Part shown: positions 6,455-13,720 of the stretch, one piece after another
Layout of the letters: each line of letters begins with the position of its first letter
How positions within the stretch are numbered: position 1 is the first letter of the stretch
From: a virus
Reading direction: 5' to 3' (one strand)
IMG/VR virus record: IMGVR_UViG_3300011114_001034
Span: 1 to 23,910 of that record
Length of the DNA: 23,910 bases
The notes under the pieces: model-generated
What the model saw: the letters and a program-made list of their open reading frames with translations, nothing else
Database searches by the model: none
Told to the model about the DNA's origin: nothing
Position numbers and translations under genes: made by a program

Positions 6455-7591
6455 ATGAATGTACCTATATATCCCGGTTCTAGTTCATTTTTTCCAGGTA
6501 ATACTCCTTTTGGATTTTATGATAATGACTATCAATTTCAAACTGACGCAGATAAAGTAACTACTTTTTGTGCTAGACGTTTAGGACATCCTATAATGGA
6601 AGTTGAATTGCAAGATTTAAACTTCTACACAGCTTTTGAAGAGGCAGTTACAACATATGGAAATGAATTGTATGCTTATCAAGTAAGAGATAATTTATTA
6701 AACATAGCTGGATCTCCTACCTCTTCCAACATGAACCATGCTACTGTCATTCCAAGCATGGCTAACATAATTAAATTGACAGAGCAATATGGCTCAGAAG
6801 CAGGAGTAGGAGGATATGTAGATTATCACAGTGGATCAGTAGCAACTACAGCAAGTATTCAAGATTACGATTTAACCCAATGGGCTTTAGACAACAACAT
6901 AACTGGGGGGATAGAAATAAAAAGAGTATTTTACCAACCAACTCCCGCCGTTAATCAACTTTATGGCCTAAATTTATTTTCAGGACTTGGAGGAGTTCCT
7001 GCAGTTGGAGGAGCGTCTTTTGCAAATGGAGTTCCAGGTTACTTTATGTATCCTACAAGTTTACTAATTCAAACAACTCAAGCAATTGAATTACAAAACC
7101 AAGTTGCATTATCTGACTATTCATTTGAACTAGTAAACAATAAATTAAGAATATTTCCAATTCCTTCCAACACTGGAAACTACATTTGGTTTCACTACAT
7201 TAGTATTGAGGAAAGAACAAATTCAATTATAACTCAGGCAGGATCATCAGTAACTAATGTTTCAAATGCCAATTTTACAAATCCCTCATATTCTCAAATA
7301 AATTCTATAGGCAGACAATGGATATTTGAATATACATTATCTTTATGTAAAGAAATGTTAGGATATATTAGAGGAAAATACACTCAAATTCCAATCCCAG
7401 GAAAGGAAATATCACTTAATCAATCAGACTTAATATCAGCTGCAACAGCAGAAAAAACAGCTTTAATAGAAAGATTAAGATTATACATGGATGAAACTTC
7501 CCGCCAATCTTTACTAGTAAGAAGACAAGCAGAAGGAGATGCAACTATGATTGAACTTGGAAAATCTCCTATGACTATATTTATAGGCTAA
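6455..7591 (+). CDS. Neck protein, T4 gp13-like
   Basis: A 378-residue protein, a little longer than T4 gp13 (about 309). Its start (an N-terminal Pro/Phe-rich segment, then FCARRLGHPIMEVELQDLNF, then FEEAVTTYGNELYAYQVRDN) is typical of head-closure/neck proteins of T4-like aquatic phages, where a helical bundle binds below the portal. The C-terminal part has a helical segment (RQWIFEYTLSLCKEMLGYIR) followed by KYTQIPIPGKEISLN and a long charged helix. It is followed 11 bases later by a gp14-like gene and then gp15- and gp18-like genes, as in T4, which supports the call. Role: connecting the packaged head to the tail. Confidence 0.75.
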   Translation: MNVPIYPGSSSFFPGNTPFGFYDNDYQFQTDADKVTTFCARRLGHPIMEVELQDLNFYTAFEEAVTTYGNELYAYQVRDNLLNIAGSPTSSNMNHATVIPSMANIIKLTEQYGSEAGVGGYVDYHSGSVATTASIQDYDLTQWALDNNITGGIEIKRVFYQPTPAVNQLYGLNLFSGLGGVPAVGGASFANGVPGYFMYPTSLLIQTTQAIELQNQVALSDYSFELVNNKLRIFPIPSNTGNYIWFHYISIEERTNSIITQAGSSVTNVSNANFTNPSYSQINSIGRQWIFEYTLSLCKEMLGYIRGKYTQIPIPGKEISLNQSDLISAATAEKTALIERLRLYMDETSRQSLLVRRQAEGDATMIELGKSPMTIFIG

Positions 7592-7602
7592 AAATGTAAA
7601 AT

Positions 7603-8112
7603 ATGGCTCTTTTTGGATCTAGTAGAGATGTCTCATTTATGAGAGGAATGAATAGAGAAGTAATGGGCAACGTTATTTCTCAACAGTGTTCTTTTTACAA
7701 ATACATTTTGCAAAAAACAACAGTAAATTTATACGGTGAAGCGTCTGGAGGAAAATTTTTTGATGGACCAGTTTTACTAAATGCTCTTATAACAGTAGGA
7801 GATCAAACTTCTCCTACAAGTGAATTGGGTGTAGGATTTGATTGGCCAATGACTTTTGCTTTTTTAAGAGATGATTTAGTAGATGCTAGTTTAGTTCCAG
7901 AAGTGGGAGATGTTATTTTATATCAAGAAAGCTACTGGGAAGTAGACAATGCTGGTTCAGCACAGTTTTTTGCAGGCAAAGATCCTGAATTTCCAAATTC
8001 TATAAACCCACTAAATCCAGGACTAGAAAATTTTGGATACAATGTTAGTGTAGCATGTGAATGTCATTATGTTCCTTCAGATAAGTTAAATTTAATTAAA
8101 TCAAGATTGTAA
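7603..8112 (+). CDS. Neck / head-closure protein, T4 gp14-like
   Basis: A 169-residue protein with FYKYILQKTTVNLYGEASGG near the N-terminus (residues about 30-49), then GFDWPMTFAFLRDDLVD and VGDVILYQESYWEVDN. This is the plan of head-closure proteins, in which a small beta-barrel with an 'x-GD-x-I-x-Y' strand binds the neck. T4 gp14 is longer (256), so this is a compact form. The order gp13-like, gp14-like, gp15-like supports it. The ATG at 7603 has no Shine-Dalgarno sequence; another ATG at 7594 meets a stop at once. Confidence 0.72.
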   Translation: MALFGSSRDVSFMRGMNREVMGNVISQQCSFYKYILQKTTVNLYGEASGGKFFDGPVLLNALITVGDQTSPTSELGVGFDWPMTFAFLRDDLVDASLVPEVGDVILYQESYWEVDNAGSAQFFAGKDPEFPNSINPLNPGLENFGYNVSVACECHYVPSDKLNLIKSRL

Positions 8113-8121
8113 TATTTATAA
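8112..8121 (+). promoter_or_regulatory. ATATTTATAATAAA motif before small basic gene
   Basis: Exact consensus overlapping the stop of the gp14-like gene. Only 8 bases separate it from the ATG at 8130, so a transcript starting there would be nearly leaderless. Confidence 0.55.
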
Positions 8122-8129
8122 TAAACAAA

Positions 8130-8309
8130 ATGAAAAAGTCAGAACTACGTCAAATCATTAAAGAAGAAATTTCTAAAATTTTAGATAAAAATATATTTGA
8201 ATCCAAAAAATTACAAATTCAAAAAGAAATGAGCGAACATGTAAAAAGAGGAGGAGAAAAATTAAAGAATATTCAAAATTTAATGAGAAAAAAAGGATAT
8301 AAAATATAA
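8130..8309 (+). CDS. Small basic helical protein (59 residues)
   Basis: ATG at 8130 to TAA at 8307-8309. It begins MKKSELRQIIKEEISKILDK and is almost wholly charged helix, with many Lys and Glu, no Cys or Trp, and a basic C-terminus (RKKGYKI). A motif copy directly precedes it and the next gene starts one base after its stop, which supports a real gene. I have the impression that MKKSEL-type N-termini recur in small proteins of aquatic phages, but I cannot verify this. Function unknown. Confidence 0.65.
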   Translation: MKKSELRQIIKEEISKILDKNIFESKKLQIQKEMSEHVKRGGEKLKNIQNLMRKKGYKI

Positions 8310-8310
8310 T

Positions 8311-8583
8311 ATGCTTCTAGAAGATAATAAAAGTATTGAAAAAGATATAAATCAATTAAGTCAACTTATAGTTAAATTAAGGGAGACAAAAGGATTAGAT
8401 GAAGAGTTTAAGAAAGAATTAATTTTATTATATGATTCTGAAATTTCACCTTGGACTAAGAAATATTATTTATTCAATAAAGAAACACCTAAAAATGAAG
8501 AAGATAGAATGACAGAAATAATTATAAATATGATAATAACTATAACTTCTCTTTTAAATACAAATAATGGCAACCAGAGGTAG
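8311..8583 (+). CDS. Small helical protein of unknown function
   Basis: A 90-residue protein, mainly charged helices (KSIEKDINQLSQLIVKLRET, EEFKKELILLYD), with a central aromatic segment SPWTKKYYLFNK and a hydrophobic C-terminal helix (IIINMIITITSLL) of about 13 residues, too short to be sure of a membrane segment. It overlaps the next gene by 17 bases, suggesting coupled translation with the tail terminator. No family recognised. Confidence 0.6.
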   Translation: MLLEDNKSIEKDINQLSQLIVKLRETKGLDEEFKKELILLYDSEISPWTKKYYLFNKETPKNEEDRMTEIIINMIITITSLLNTNNGNQR

Positions 8584-9421
8584 AAAACCAATTCCAAAAA
8601 CACAAAAGGAGCTTCTTGTTGATCAACAAGTTCCTTATGAACAAACTGGATTAGGAAATCCTAATTTAGCAAATGGAAAAAACAGAGGAGATCAACTTTC
8701 TTTTAAAGGAGATACTACCAAACCATTTTCTATAGGAATTCAAGACATTGATGAATCTATTTTCTATTACTTTACAAATGTTATTAAACCTTCTATAATA
8801 CAAAATGGCGAAAGAATTGAAGTGCCAATAATATATGGTTCACCTGAAAAATGGAAATCCTTCCAAAAAGACGGATACTATAGAGATGTTCAAGGTAGAA
8901 TTATGATGCCTATAATAATGTTTAAAAGAGACAGTATTGATAAGGTAAGATCTATAGCTAATAAATTAGACGCTAACAATCCTAACAATTTAGCTTTACA
9001 CAGAAAAAAATACAGTTCTAAAAATGCATATGACAACTTTAATGTATTAAACAATGTTATTCCTCAAAAGGTAAATTACGCAGTTGTAGTACCAGACTAT
9101 ATAACAATAACATACAGTTGTGCCATCAACACTTACTATATGGAACAACTAAATAAAATTGTTGAAGCAATTGGATATGCATCTGATTCATATTGGGGTG
9201 ATCCTTCACGTTTTCAATTTAGAGCGATGATTGATTCGTTTGCTATAAAAACTGAAATATCAGATAATCAAGAAAGAACAGTAAGTAGTACATTTAACAT
9301 AAAATTAAACGGATATATAATTCCTGACATATTACAAAAAGACATAACAGCATTAAAAAAATTACCAGATAAAGTTAAAATTATATTTACATCAGAAACA
9401 ATTCCACCTGCCCAACTTTAA
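8567..9421 (+). CDS. Tail terminator / tail completion protein, T4 gp15-like
   Basis: A 284-residue protein, close to T4 gp15 (272). The features match the gp15 family: a 65-residue variable N-terminus, then ERIEVPIIYGSPEKWKSFQK (residues about 82-101, like the 'RVPI-YAS' strand of gp15), a RIMMPIIMFKRD strand, VPDYITITYSCAINTYYMEQ and LNKIVEAIGYASDSYW (the 'Y-x-L-x-I-x-T' strand and following helix), then RTVSSTFNIKLNGYIIPD near the C-terminus (the 'NGY-x-x-P' end). gp15 caps the finished tube and sheath as a hexameric ring and binds the neck. The start lies inside the previous gene. Neck genes upstream and the sheath downstream fit. Confidence 0.85.
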   Translation: MATRGRKPIPKTQKELLVDQQVPYEQTGLGNPNLANGKNRGDQLSFKGDTTKPFSIGIQDIDESIFYYFTNVIKPSIIQNGERIEVPIIYGSPEKWKSFQKDGYYRDVQGRIMMPIIMFKRDSIDKVRSIANKLDANNPNNLALHRKKYSSKNAYDNFNVLNNVIPQKVNYAVVVPDYITITYSCAINTYYMEQLNKIVEAIGYASDSYWGDPSRFQFRAMIDSFAIKTEISDNQERTVSSTFNIKLNGYIIPDILQKDITALKKLPDKVKIIFTSETIPPAQL

Positions 9422-9423
9422 TA

Positions 9424-9433
9424 ATATTTATAA
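9424..9433 (+). promoter_or_regulatory. ATATTTATAACAAA motif before coiled-coil gene
   Basis: Exact consensus, starting three bases after the gp15-like stop codon and 13 bases before the ATG at 9447. Confidence 0.55.
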
Positions 9434-9446
9434 CAAAATAAAATTT

Positions 9447-9695
9447 ATGACAACAAAAGCTTTAACAGCAGAAGAAATTACACAATTGAAAGAAGTTCAA
9501 GAAAAAAGACTTCAACTAATTGAACAGTTTGGAATAATTGAATTAAGAATTCAAGAATTTAATTTGCAAAAAGAATATTTAATAGTAGAACTTAAAAAAA
9601 TACGTCAAGAAGAAACCACAATTGGTGAAACTTTACAGAAAAAATACGGCGATGGAACAATAAATCTTGAAAAAGGAGAATTTGTAAGCGCTTAG
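9447..9695 (+). CDS. Small coiled-coil protein between terminator and sheath genes
   Basis: An 82-residue protein that is nearly all amphipathic helix (ITQLKEVQEKRLQLIEQFGI, then IQEFNLQKEYLIVELKKIRQ), ending YGDGTINLEKGEFVSA. Heptad-like hydrophobic spacing suggests a coiled coil or a helical hairpin like prefoldin subunits. It has its own motif copy, so it is probably expressed on its own. It sits just before the sheath gene; whether it helps sheath or tube assembly is speculation. Confidence 0.7.
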   Translation: MTTKALTAEEITQLKEVQEKRLQLIEQFGIIELRIQEFNLQKEYLIVELKKIRQEETTIGETLQKKYGDGTINLEKGEFVSA

Positions 9696-9714
9696 TATTT
9701 TAATATGTTTCACC

Positions 9715-9724
9715 ATATTTATAA
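9715..9724 (+). promoter_or_regulatory. ATATTTATAACAAA motif before the sheath gene
   Basis: Exact consensus with preceding C, 21 bases before the sheath ATG at 9746. Confidence 0.6.
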
Positions 9725-9745
9725 CAAAATAAAACATAATAAACA

Positions 9746-11479
9746 ATGGCAGAAACATTAATATCACCTGGAGTCTTAGCAAGAGAAAACGATTCATCTT
9801 TTGTATCTCGTAGACCTGTAACAGCTGGAGCAGCAATCATTGGACCAACAGTTAAAGGTCCAGTTGAAATCCCAACAATTGTTACCACATTTAGCGAATA
9901 TGCCAATACATTTGGTACAACTTTTGAAAGTGGAAGTGCTAATGCTTTAAAAACATACTCCTACTTTACTTCAATAGCCGCGTACAACTACTTTGTTAAT
10001 GGCGGAACATCTTTACTAGTAGCTCGAGTAGTAACAGGATCTTACACATCAGCTAACACAACTACAGCTTCAGCTGGAAATGATGCAATTAAAGATTATA
10101 ATAACAGTGAATCATTTGCTTTAGAAACATTTTCTAAAGGCATAATCATGAACAACTCAGGTTCCCAAACATCTGGAGCTTTAATAAGTGGTTCTAAAGA
10201 CAATGTAAGATATCAAATTATAAATTCAAATACAAGCTCAGGAACATTTGATTTATTAATTAGAAGAGGTGACGACAATGTTCTTACACCTACTGTGTTA
10301 GAGACATTTACAATGTTATCTTTAGACCCAAATTCTCCAAATTTTATTTCTCGTGTAATTGGTGATCAAGTTCAAAATTACAATGGAACTACAATACAAA
10401 TTGACACTTCAGGTTCATATGCTAACAGATCAAATTTTATAAGAGTAAAAAATGTAAATGTTACAACATTAAATTATTTTGACAATAATGGAGTGGCTAA
10501 AAATGAATATACTTCTTCTATTCCTATAAATAAAAGTGGATCATTTGGTGGAGCAACAGGTACTGTGAGAGGAGGAGCTAAATTTTACAATGATATTTCT
10601 AACACAGATACACAAGGGCTAACAGCAGGATGTTATGATAATATGATTAATCTCTTATCAAACACTGATAATTTTAAATTTAATGTATTATTAACACCGG
10701 GATTAATTGATGGATTTGCAAGTCATGTTGGAACAATATCTTCAATCATTACAAACACTCAAAATAGAGGAGATAACATTTATGTAGTTGATCCTGTAGG
10801 ATATGGTTCATTAGTTTCAGCTGCTGTTGCTGCTGCTAGCTCTCGCAACACATCATATGCTGCTGAATACTGGCCTTGGTGCCAAGTAGTAGATCCTTCC
10901 ACAGGAGACTTAGTTTGGGTACCTGCATCAACAGTAATTGGAGGAGTATATGCTTACAACGACTCAGTAGCTGAGCCTTGGTTTGCACCTGCAGGAATAA
11001 ACAGAGGAGGACTATCACAAGTAGTTAGAGCTGAACAAAAACTCTCAGCTTCAAATAGAGACACTTTATATAATGGAAAAGTAAATCCAATTGCAACCTT
11101 CCCAGGAACAGGCATAGTAGTATATGGACAGAAAACATTACAAACTAGAGCTTCCGCTTTAGACAGAGTAAATGTTAGACGTTTGTTGATTGCTTTAAAA
11201 TCATACATTTCTCAAGTGGCACTTAATTTAGTATTTGAACAAAACACTATTGCTACAAGAAATCAATTTTTAAGCCAAACAAATCCTTACTTAACATCTG
11301 TTCAACAAAGACAAGGATTGTATGCTTTCAAAGTAATTATGGATGAAAGTAACAACACACCTGATGTAATTGACAGAAATGAATTGGTGGGTAAAATATT
11401 TGTTCAACCAACTAAAACAGCTGAATTTATTTACTTAGACTTCAACATCACACCAACAGGAGCTACTTTTGGGGCGTAA
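9746..11479 (+). CDS. Tail sheath protein, T4 gp18-like
   Basis: A 577-residue protein, near the length of T4 gp18 (659). The N-terminus SPGVLARENDSSF is typical ('SPGV-x-x-E-D'), followed by AAIIGPTVKGP, TIVTTFSEYANTFG and AAYNYFVNGGTSLLVARVV, the classical start of sheath domains. The C-terminal core has PIATFPGTGIVVYGQKTL, then LDRVNVRRLLIALKSYISQV and VFEQNTIATRNQF, the most conserved region, which forms the intersubunit mesh. The middle (residues about 110-270) is variable and is likely the outer domain. The sheath contracts to drive the tube through the cell envelope. It is preceded by its own motif and followed directly by the tube gene, as in other myoviruses. The start ATG carries the AAACAATGGC context. 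Confidence 0.96.
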   Translation: MAETLISPGVLARENDSSFVSRRPVTAGAAIIGPTVKGPVEIPTIVTTFSEYANTFGTTFESGSANALKTYSYFTSIAAYNYFVNGGTSLLVARVVTGSYTSANTTTASAGNDAIKDYNNSESFALETFSKGIIMNNSGSQTSGALISGSKDNVRYQIINSNTSSGTFDLLIRRGDDNVLTPTVLETFTMLSLDPNSPNFISRVIGDQVQNYNGTTIQIDTSGSYANRSNFIRVKNVNVTTLNYFDNNGVAKNEYTSSIPINKSGSFGGATGTVRGGAKFYNDISNTDTQGLTAGCYDNMINLLSNTDNFKFNVLLTPGLIDGFASHVGTISSIITNTQNRGDNIYVVDPVGYGSLVSAAVAAASSRNTSYAAEYWPWCQVVDPSTGDLVWVPASTVIGGVYAYNDSVAEPWFAPAGINRGGLSQVVRAEQKLSASNRDTLYNGKVNPIATFPGTGIVVYGQKTLQTRASALDRVNVRRLLIALKSYISQVALNLVFEQNTIATRNQFLSQTNPYLTSVQQRQGLYAFKVIMDESNNTPDVIDRNELVGKIFVQPTKTAEFIYLDFNITPTGATFGA

Positions 11480-11494
11480 TTTTTTAAAAATATA

Positions 11495-11504
11495 ATATTT
11501 ATAA
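11495..11504 (+). promoter_or_regulatory. ATATTTATAATAAA motif before the tube gene
   Basis: Exact consensus, 22 bases before the ATG at 11527. The abundant tube protein thus appears to have its own start signal apart from the sheath. Confidence 0.6.
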
Positions 11505-11526
11505 TAAACAAAAACATAAAAACAAA

Positions 11527-12015
11527 ATGGCAGTACTAAGCCCCAACGAAATATTTTTCACCGCATTTGAACCTAAAGTAAAAAATCGCTTTATTATGTA
11601 TGTGGATGGAATTCCAGCTTACACAATTAAAAAGATTGGAGCTGTGGGTGTAACAATGGAGGAAATTGTCTTAAATCACATTAACGTTTACCGTAAAATT
11701 AAAGGTAAAGCTAAGTGGGATGACATTGAAATGACATTGTTTGATCCTATTACACCATCAGGCGCTCAATCAGTAATGGAATGGGTACGTTTACATCATG
11801 AGTCTGTTACAGGCCGCGATGGTTACTCTGATTTTTACAAGAAAGACGTAACAATCAACATTTTAGGACCAGTAGGAGACATTGTATCTGAATGGGTTAT
11901 TAAAGGAGCATTTATTAAATCTGCAAAATTTGGAGACTACAGTTGGGATGATGAAGCAGCAGCTCAAGAATTAACAGTTAACTTATCAATGGATTATTGC
12001 ATTCTCAATTTTTAG
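11527..12015 (+). CDS. Tail tube protein, T4 gp19-like
   Basis: A 162-residue protein, the length of T4 gp19 (163). Features of the tube family: FEPKVKNRFIMYVDGIPAYT at residues about 14-33, VTMEEIVLNHINVYRKIKGK with KWDDIEMTLFDPI after it, QSVMEWVRLHHESVTGRDGY, a KKDVTINILGPVGDIVSEW strand pair, and a final loop KFGDYSWDDEAAAQELTVNL. These form the beta-barrel that stacks into hexameric rings. Sheath upstream and tape measure further downstream complete the usual set. A homing endonuclease gene separates it from the assembly and baseplate genes. Confidence 0.96.
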   Translation: MAVLSPNEIFFTAFEPKVKNRFIMYVDGIPAYTIKKIGAVGVTMEEIVLNHINVYRKIKGKAKWDDIEMTLFDPITPSGAQSVMEWVRLHHESVTGRDGYSDFYKKDVTINILGPVGDIVSEWVIKGAFIKSAKFGDYSWDDEAAAQELTVNLSMDYCILNF

Positions 12016-12044
12016 ATTAGAGAAGCACAATCCAAGTCGATCTT

Positions 12045-12086
12045 AAATCCTCCTCGCATATTTATAATAAATGAGGAGGATTTTTT
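12045..12086 (+). promoter_or_regulatory. Hairpin masking the endonuclease Shine-Dalgarno, with a motif in the loop
   Basis: Perfect 11-bp stem: AAATCCTCCTC (12045-12055) pairs with GAGGAGGATTT (12073-12083), with a 17-base loop. The 3' arm carries AGGAGG (12074-12079), seven bases before the ATG at 12087. The run of six Ts (12081-12086) makes the structure terminator-like as well. The loop contains an exact copy of the repeated motif. Read-through mRNA from the tube gene would hide the ribosome site or terminate; an RNA started from the loop motif would lack the 5' arm and leave it open. The structure is seen in the sequence; its function is inferred. Confidence 0.75.
12058..12067 (+). promoter_or_regulatory. 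ATATTTATAATAAA motif inside the hairpin loop
   Basis: Exact consensus with preceding C, 19 bases before the endonuclease ATG. If it acts as a -10-type promoter element, transcription would begin near 12073-12075, at or just before the AGGAGG. Confidence 0.55.
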
Positions 12087-12917
12087 ATGCTTAAATGTCA
12101 ACTATGTAATTATGAAACCGATAAACAACAAAAGTTAAGTAAACATACTTCTTTTTATCATAAACTAAGATTTCTTGAATATCTTATTCAAGTAAAATAT
12201 AATGGAATAAATCCATTATGTAAGTGTGGGTGTGGTAATAAAACCAAATATGCTCCTGAATATGGGGATTTTTATAAATTTATAGTTGGACATAATACTC
12301 GAAAAGAAGGACATTTTGGAGATCCTAAAAACCCCAAACGTGTAGCTAAAATTATTGCAACACGTAAAGCAAAATTTGCTTCAGGTGAATATGATTATAT
12401 AATAGATGCTATTAAAAATAAAGATTGGGTAGAACAAGGTAAAAAAATATCTAAAGGAGCTTTAGGTGTACCCAAACCAAAACCTAAAGGATTTGGAGTA
12501 GGCAGAATACAATCAGAAAAAACTAAATTAAAAATGAGCGATTCAGCAATGAAACGAATCATAAAAGAAGATAAAATACATACTTCCAAATTAGAAATAA
12601 CATTCCAAAATATATTACTTGAACAAAATATTGAAAATATCCATTCATATTATACTAAACCTATAAAAGCATTTTATGATTTTTATTTACCTAAATATAA
12701 TATGTTGATTGAAGTAGATGGTGATTTTTATCATTGTAATCCTCTTAAATATCCTAATGGTCCAATATGTAAAACTCAAGAAAAGAATATTAAACGTGAC
12801 AAACAAAAAAACCAATGGGCTAAAGACAACGGTTTTAAATTACTTAGATTTTGGGAAACAGACATTAACAATAACCCACAACAAATAATAGAAACACTTA
12901 AACAAGAACTCACTTAA
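12087..12917 (+). CDS. Free-standing homing endonuclease (zinc finger + Vsr-like/EDxHD nuclease)
   Basis: A 276-residue protein. Residues 4-25 are a C2H2 zinc finger (C4-x2-C7-x12-H20-x4-H25). C45, C47, C49 and H69 (CKCGCGNKT to FIVGH) look like a second metal site. Residues about 123-155 (GALGVPKPKPKGFG, then SEKTKLKMSDSA) resemble NUMOD-type DNA-binding motifs. The C-terminal domain, from TSKLEITFQN (E170) through FYDFYLP (D198), IEVDGDFYH (E209, D211, H216) and KRDKQKNQWAKDNGFKLLRF (D238), is a Vsr-like fold of the EDxHD or PD-(D/E)xK type. Such genes cut alleles lacking them and spread between phages. It splits the tube gene from the baseplate genes, has the only strong Shine-Dalgarno here, and ends in its own terminator. 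The start at 12087 is set by AGGAGG seven bases upstream. Confidence 0.83.
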   Translation: MLKCQLCNYETDKQQKLSKHTSFYHKLRFLEYLIQVKYNGINPLCKCGCGNKTKYAPEYGDFYKFIVGHNTRKEGHFGDPKNPKRVAKIIATRKAKFASGEYDYIIDAIKNKDWVEQGKKISKGALGVPKPKPKGFGVGRIQSEKTKLKMSDSAMKRIIKEDKIHTSKLEITFQNILLEQNIENIHSYYTKPIKAFYDFYLPKYNMLIEVDGDFYHCNPLKYPNGPICKTQEKNIKRDKQKNQWAKDNGFKLLRFWETDINNNPQQIIETLKQELT

Positions 12918-12940
12918 ACTTGGTGGGTTTCTTTTTTTTT
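12907..12940 (+). terminator. Intrinsic terminator of the endonuclease gene
   Basis: AACTCAC (12907-12913) pairs with GTGGGTT (12923-12929), seven pairs including one G-T, around a 9-base loop that contains the stop codon. It is followed by TC and a run of nine Ts (12932-12940). This is the clearest rho-independent terminator in the window. Confidence 0.75.
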
Positions 12941-12943
12941 CGT

Positions 12944-12953
12944 ATATTTATAT
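12944..12953 (+). promoter_or_regulatory. Variant motif ATATTTATAT before the gp26-like gene
   Basis: TATTTATA core intact, but the last base is T and the following CAAA/TAAA is missing. It lies 29 bases before the ATG at 12983, directly after the terminator, so it could restart transcription of the tail genes. Confidence 0.45.
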
Positions 12954-12982
12954 ATGAACAATAAGTTACATTAATAAAATCT

Positions 12983-13720
12983 ATGGAAAATACCAATGAA
13001 GTCAAATATGACTTTCCAACAGAAGAAATTGAATTGCCATCAAAAGGCTTAGTTTATCCTGAAGACAACATCTTGTCAAGTGGTAAAATTACCATGAAAT
13101 ACATGACAGCTAAGGAAGAGGACATTTTAACCAATCAGTCTTACATTCAAAAAGGCACAGTATTAGACAAAGTAATGCAAGCTTTAATTGTGTCTAAAAT
13201 CAACTACAGTGACTTAATTGTAGGAGATAAAAATGCTATAATGGTAGCTGCTCGCATTTTAGGATATGGTAAAGACTATTCATTTGACTACAATGGAGAA
13301 GAACATACTGTAGATTTATCAACAATTGAAAATAAACCATTTGAATTAAAAAATAAAGGTGTTAATGAATTTGACTTTACTTTACCATCTACAGGTGTAA
13401 ACATCACTTATAAAATATTAACTCATGGTGATGAGAAAAAAATTACAACAGAATTAGACAGTCTTAAAAAAATAAATAAAAACGCTTCACCTGAACTTTC
13501 TACACGTTTAAAATATATGATTACATCTGTTGGAGGAGATCGAGAAGTAAAAACAATTCGAGAGTTTGTAGACAAACACTTGTTAGCTCGAGACTCACGA
13601 GAGTTAAGAAAACATATTAAAGAAACACAACCAGATGTAGATCTGACTTTTTTTCCCGACAGGGACTCAGTTGGAGTCGATATTCCAGTTGGGATTAAGT
13701 TTTTTTGGCCTGACTTCTAA
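12983..13720 (+). CDS. Baseplate hub / tail assembly protein, T4 gp26-like
   Basis: A 245-residue protein (T4 gp26 is 208). The N-terminal part IELPSKGLVYPED, then KITMKYMTAKEEDILTNQSY and DKVMQALIV, is the signature of the T4 gp26 baseplate family ('LPS-G-x-x-Y', 'x-MTAKEED-ILT'). Next come a DLIVGDKNAIMVAARILGYG segment and a small domain with DYNGEEHTVDLS. The end FFPDRDSVGVDIP then IKFFWPDF is a typical C-terminus. The final 74 bases overlap an open +1 frame. It lies after the tube (apart from the endonuclease) and just before the tape measure, where tail-assembly chaperones lie in other tailed phages. Confidence 0.75.
   Translation: MENTNEVKYDFPTEEIELPSKGLVYPEDNILSSGKITMKYMTAKEEDILTNQSYIQKGTVLDKVMQALIVSKINYSDLIVGDKNAIMVAARILGYGKDYSFDYNGEEHTVDLSTIENKPFELKNKGVNEFDFTLPSTGVNITYKILTHGDEKKITTELDSLKKINKNASPELSTRLKYMITSVGGDREVKTIREFVDKHLLARDSRELRKHIKETQPDVDLTFFPDRDSVGVDIPVGIKFFWPDF
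13647..13720 (+). promoter_or_regulatory. Possible programmed frameshift region (two T7 tracts)
   Basis: Both reading frames are open between the TGA at 13644-13646 (downstream frame) and the TAA at 13718-13720 (upstream frame). T7 runs lie at 13648-13654 and 13700-13706. At the second, the Phe tRNA on TTT 13703-13705 can re-pair perfectly after a +1 step (13704-13706) or a -2 step (13701-13703). Either would join the gp26-like protein to the downstream frame. The downstream frame has no ATG until the middle of its conserved part. Confidence 0.4.
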
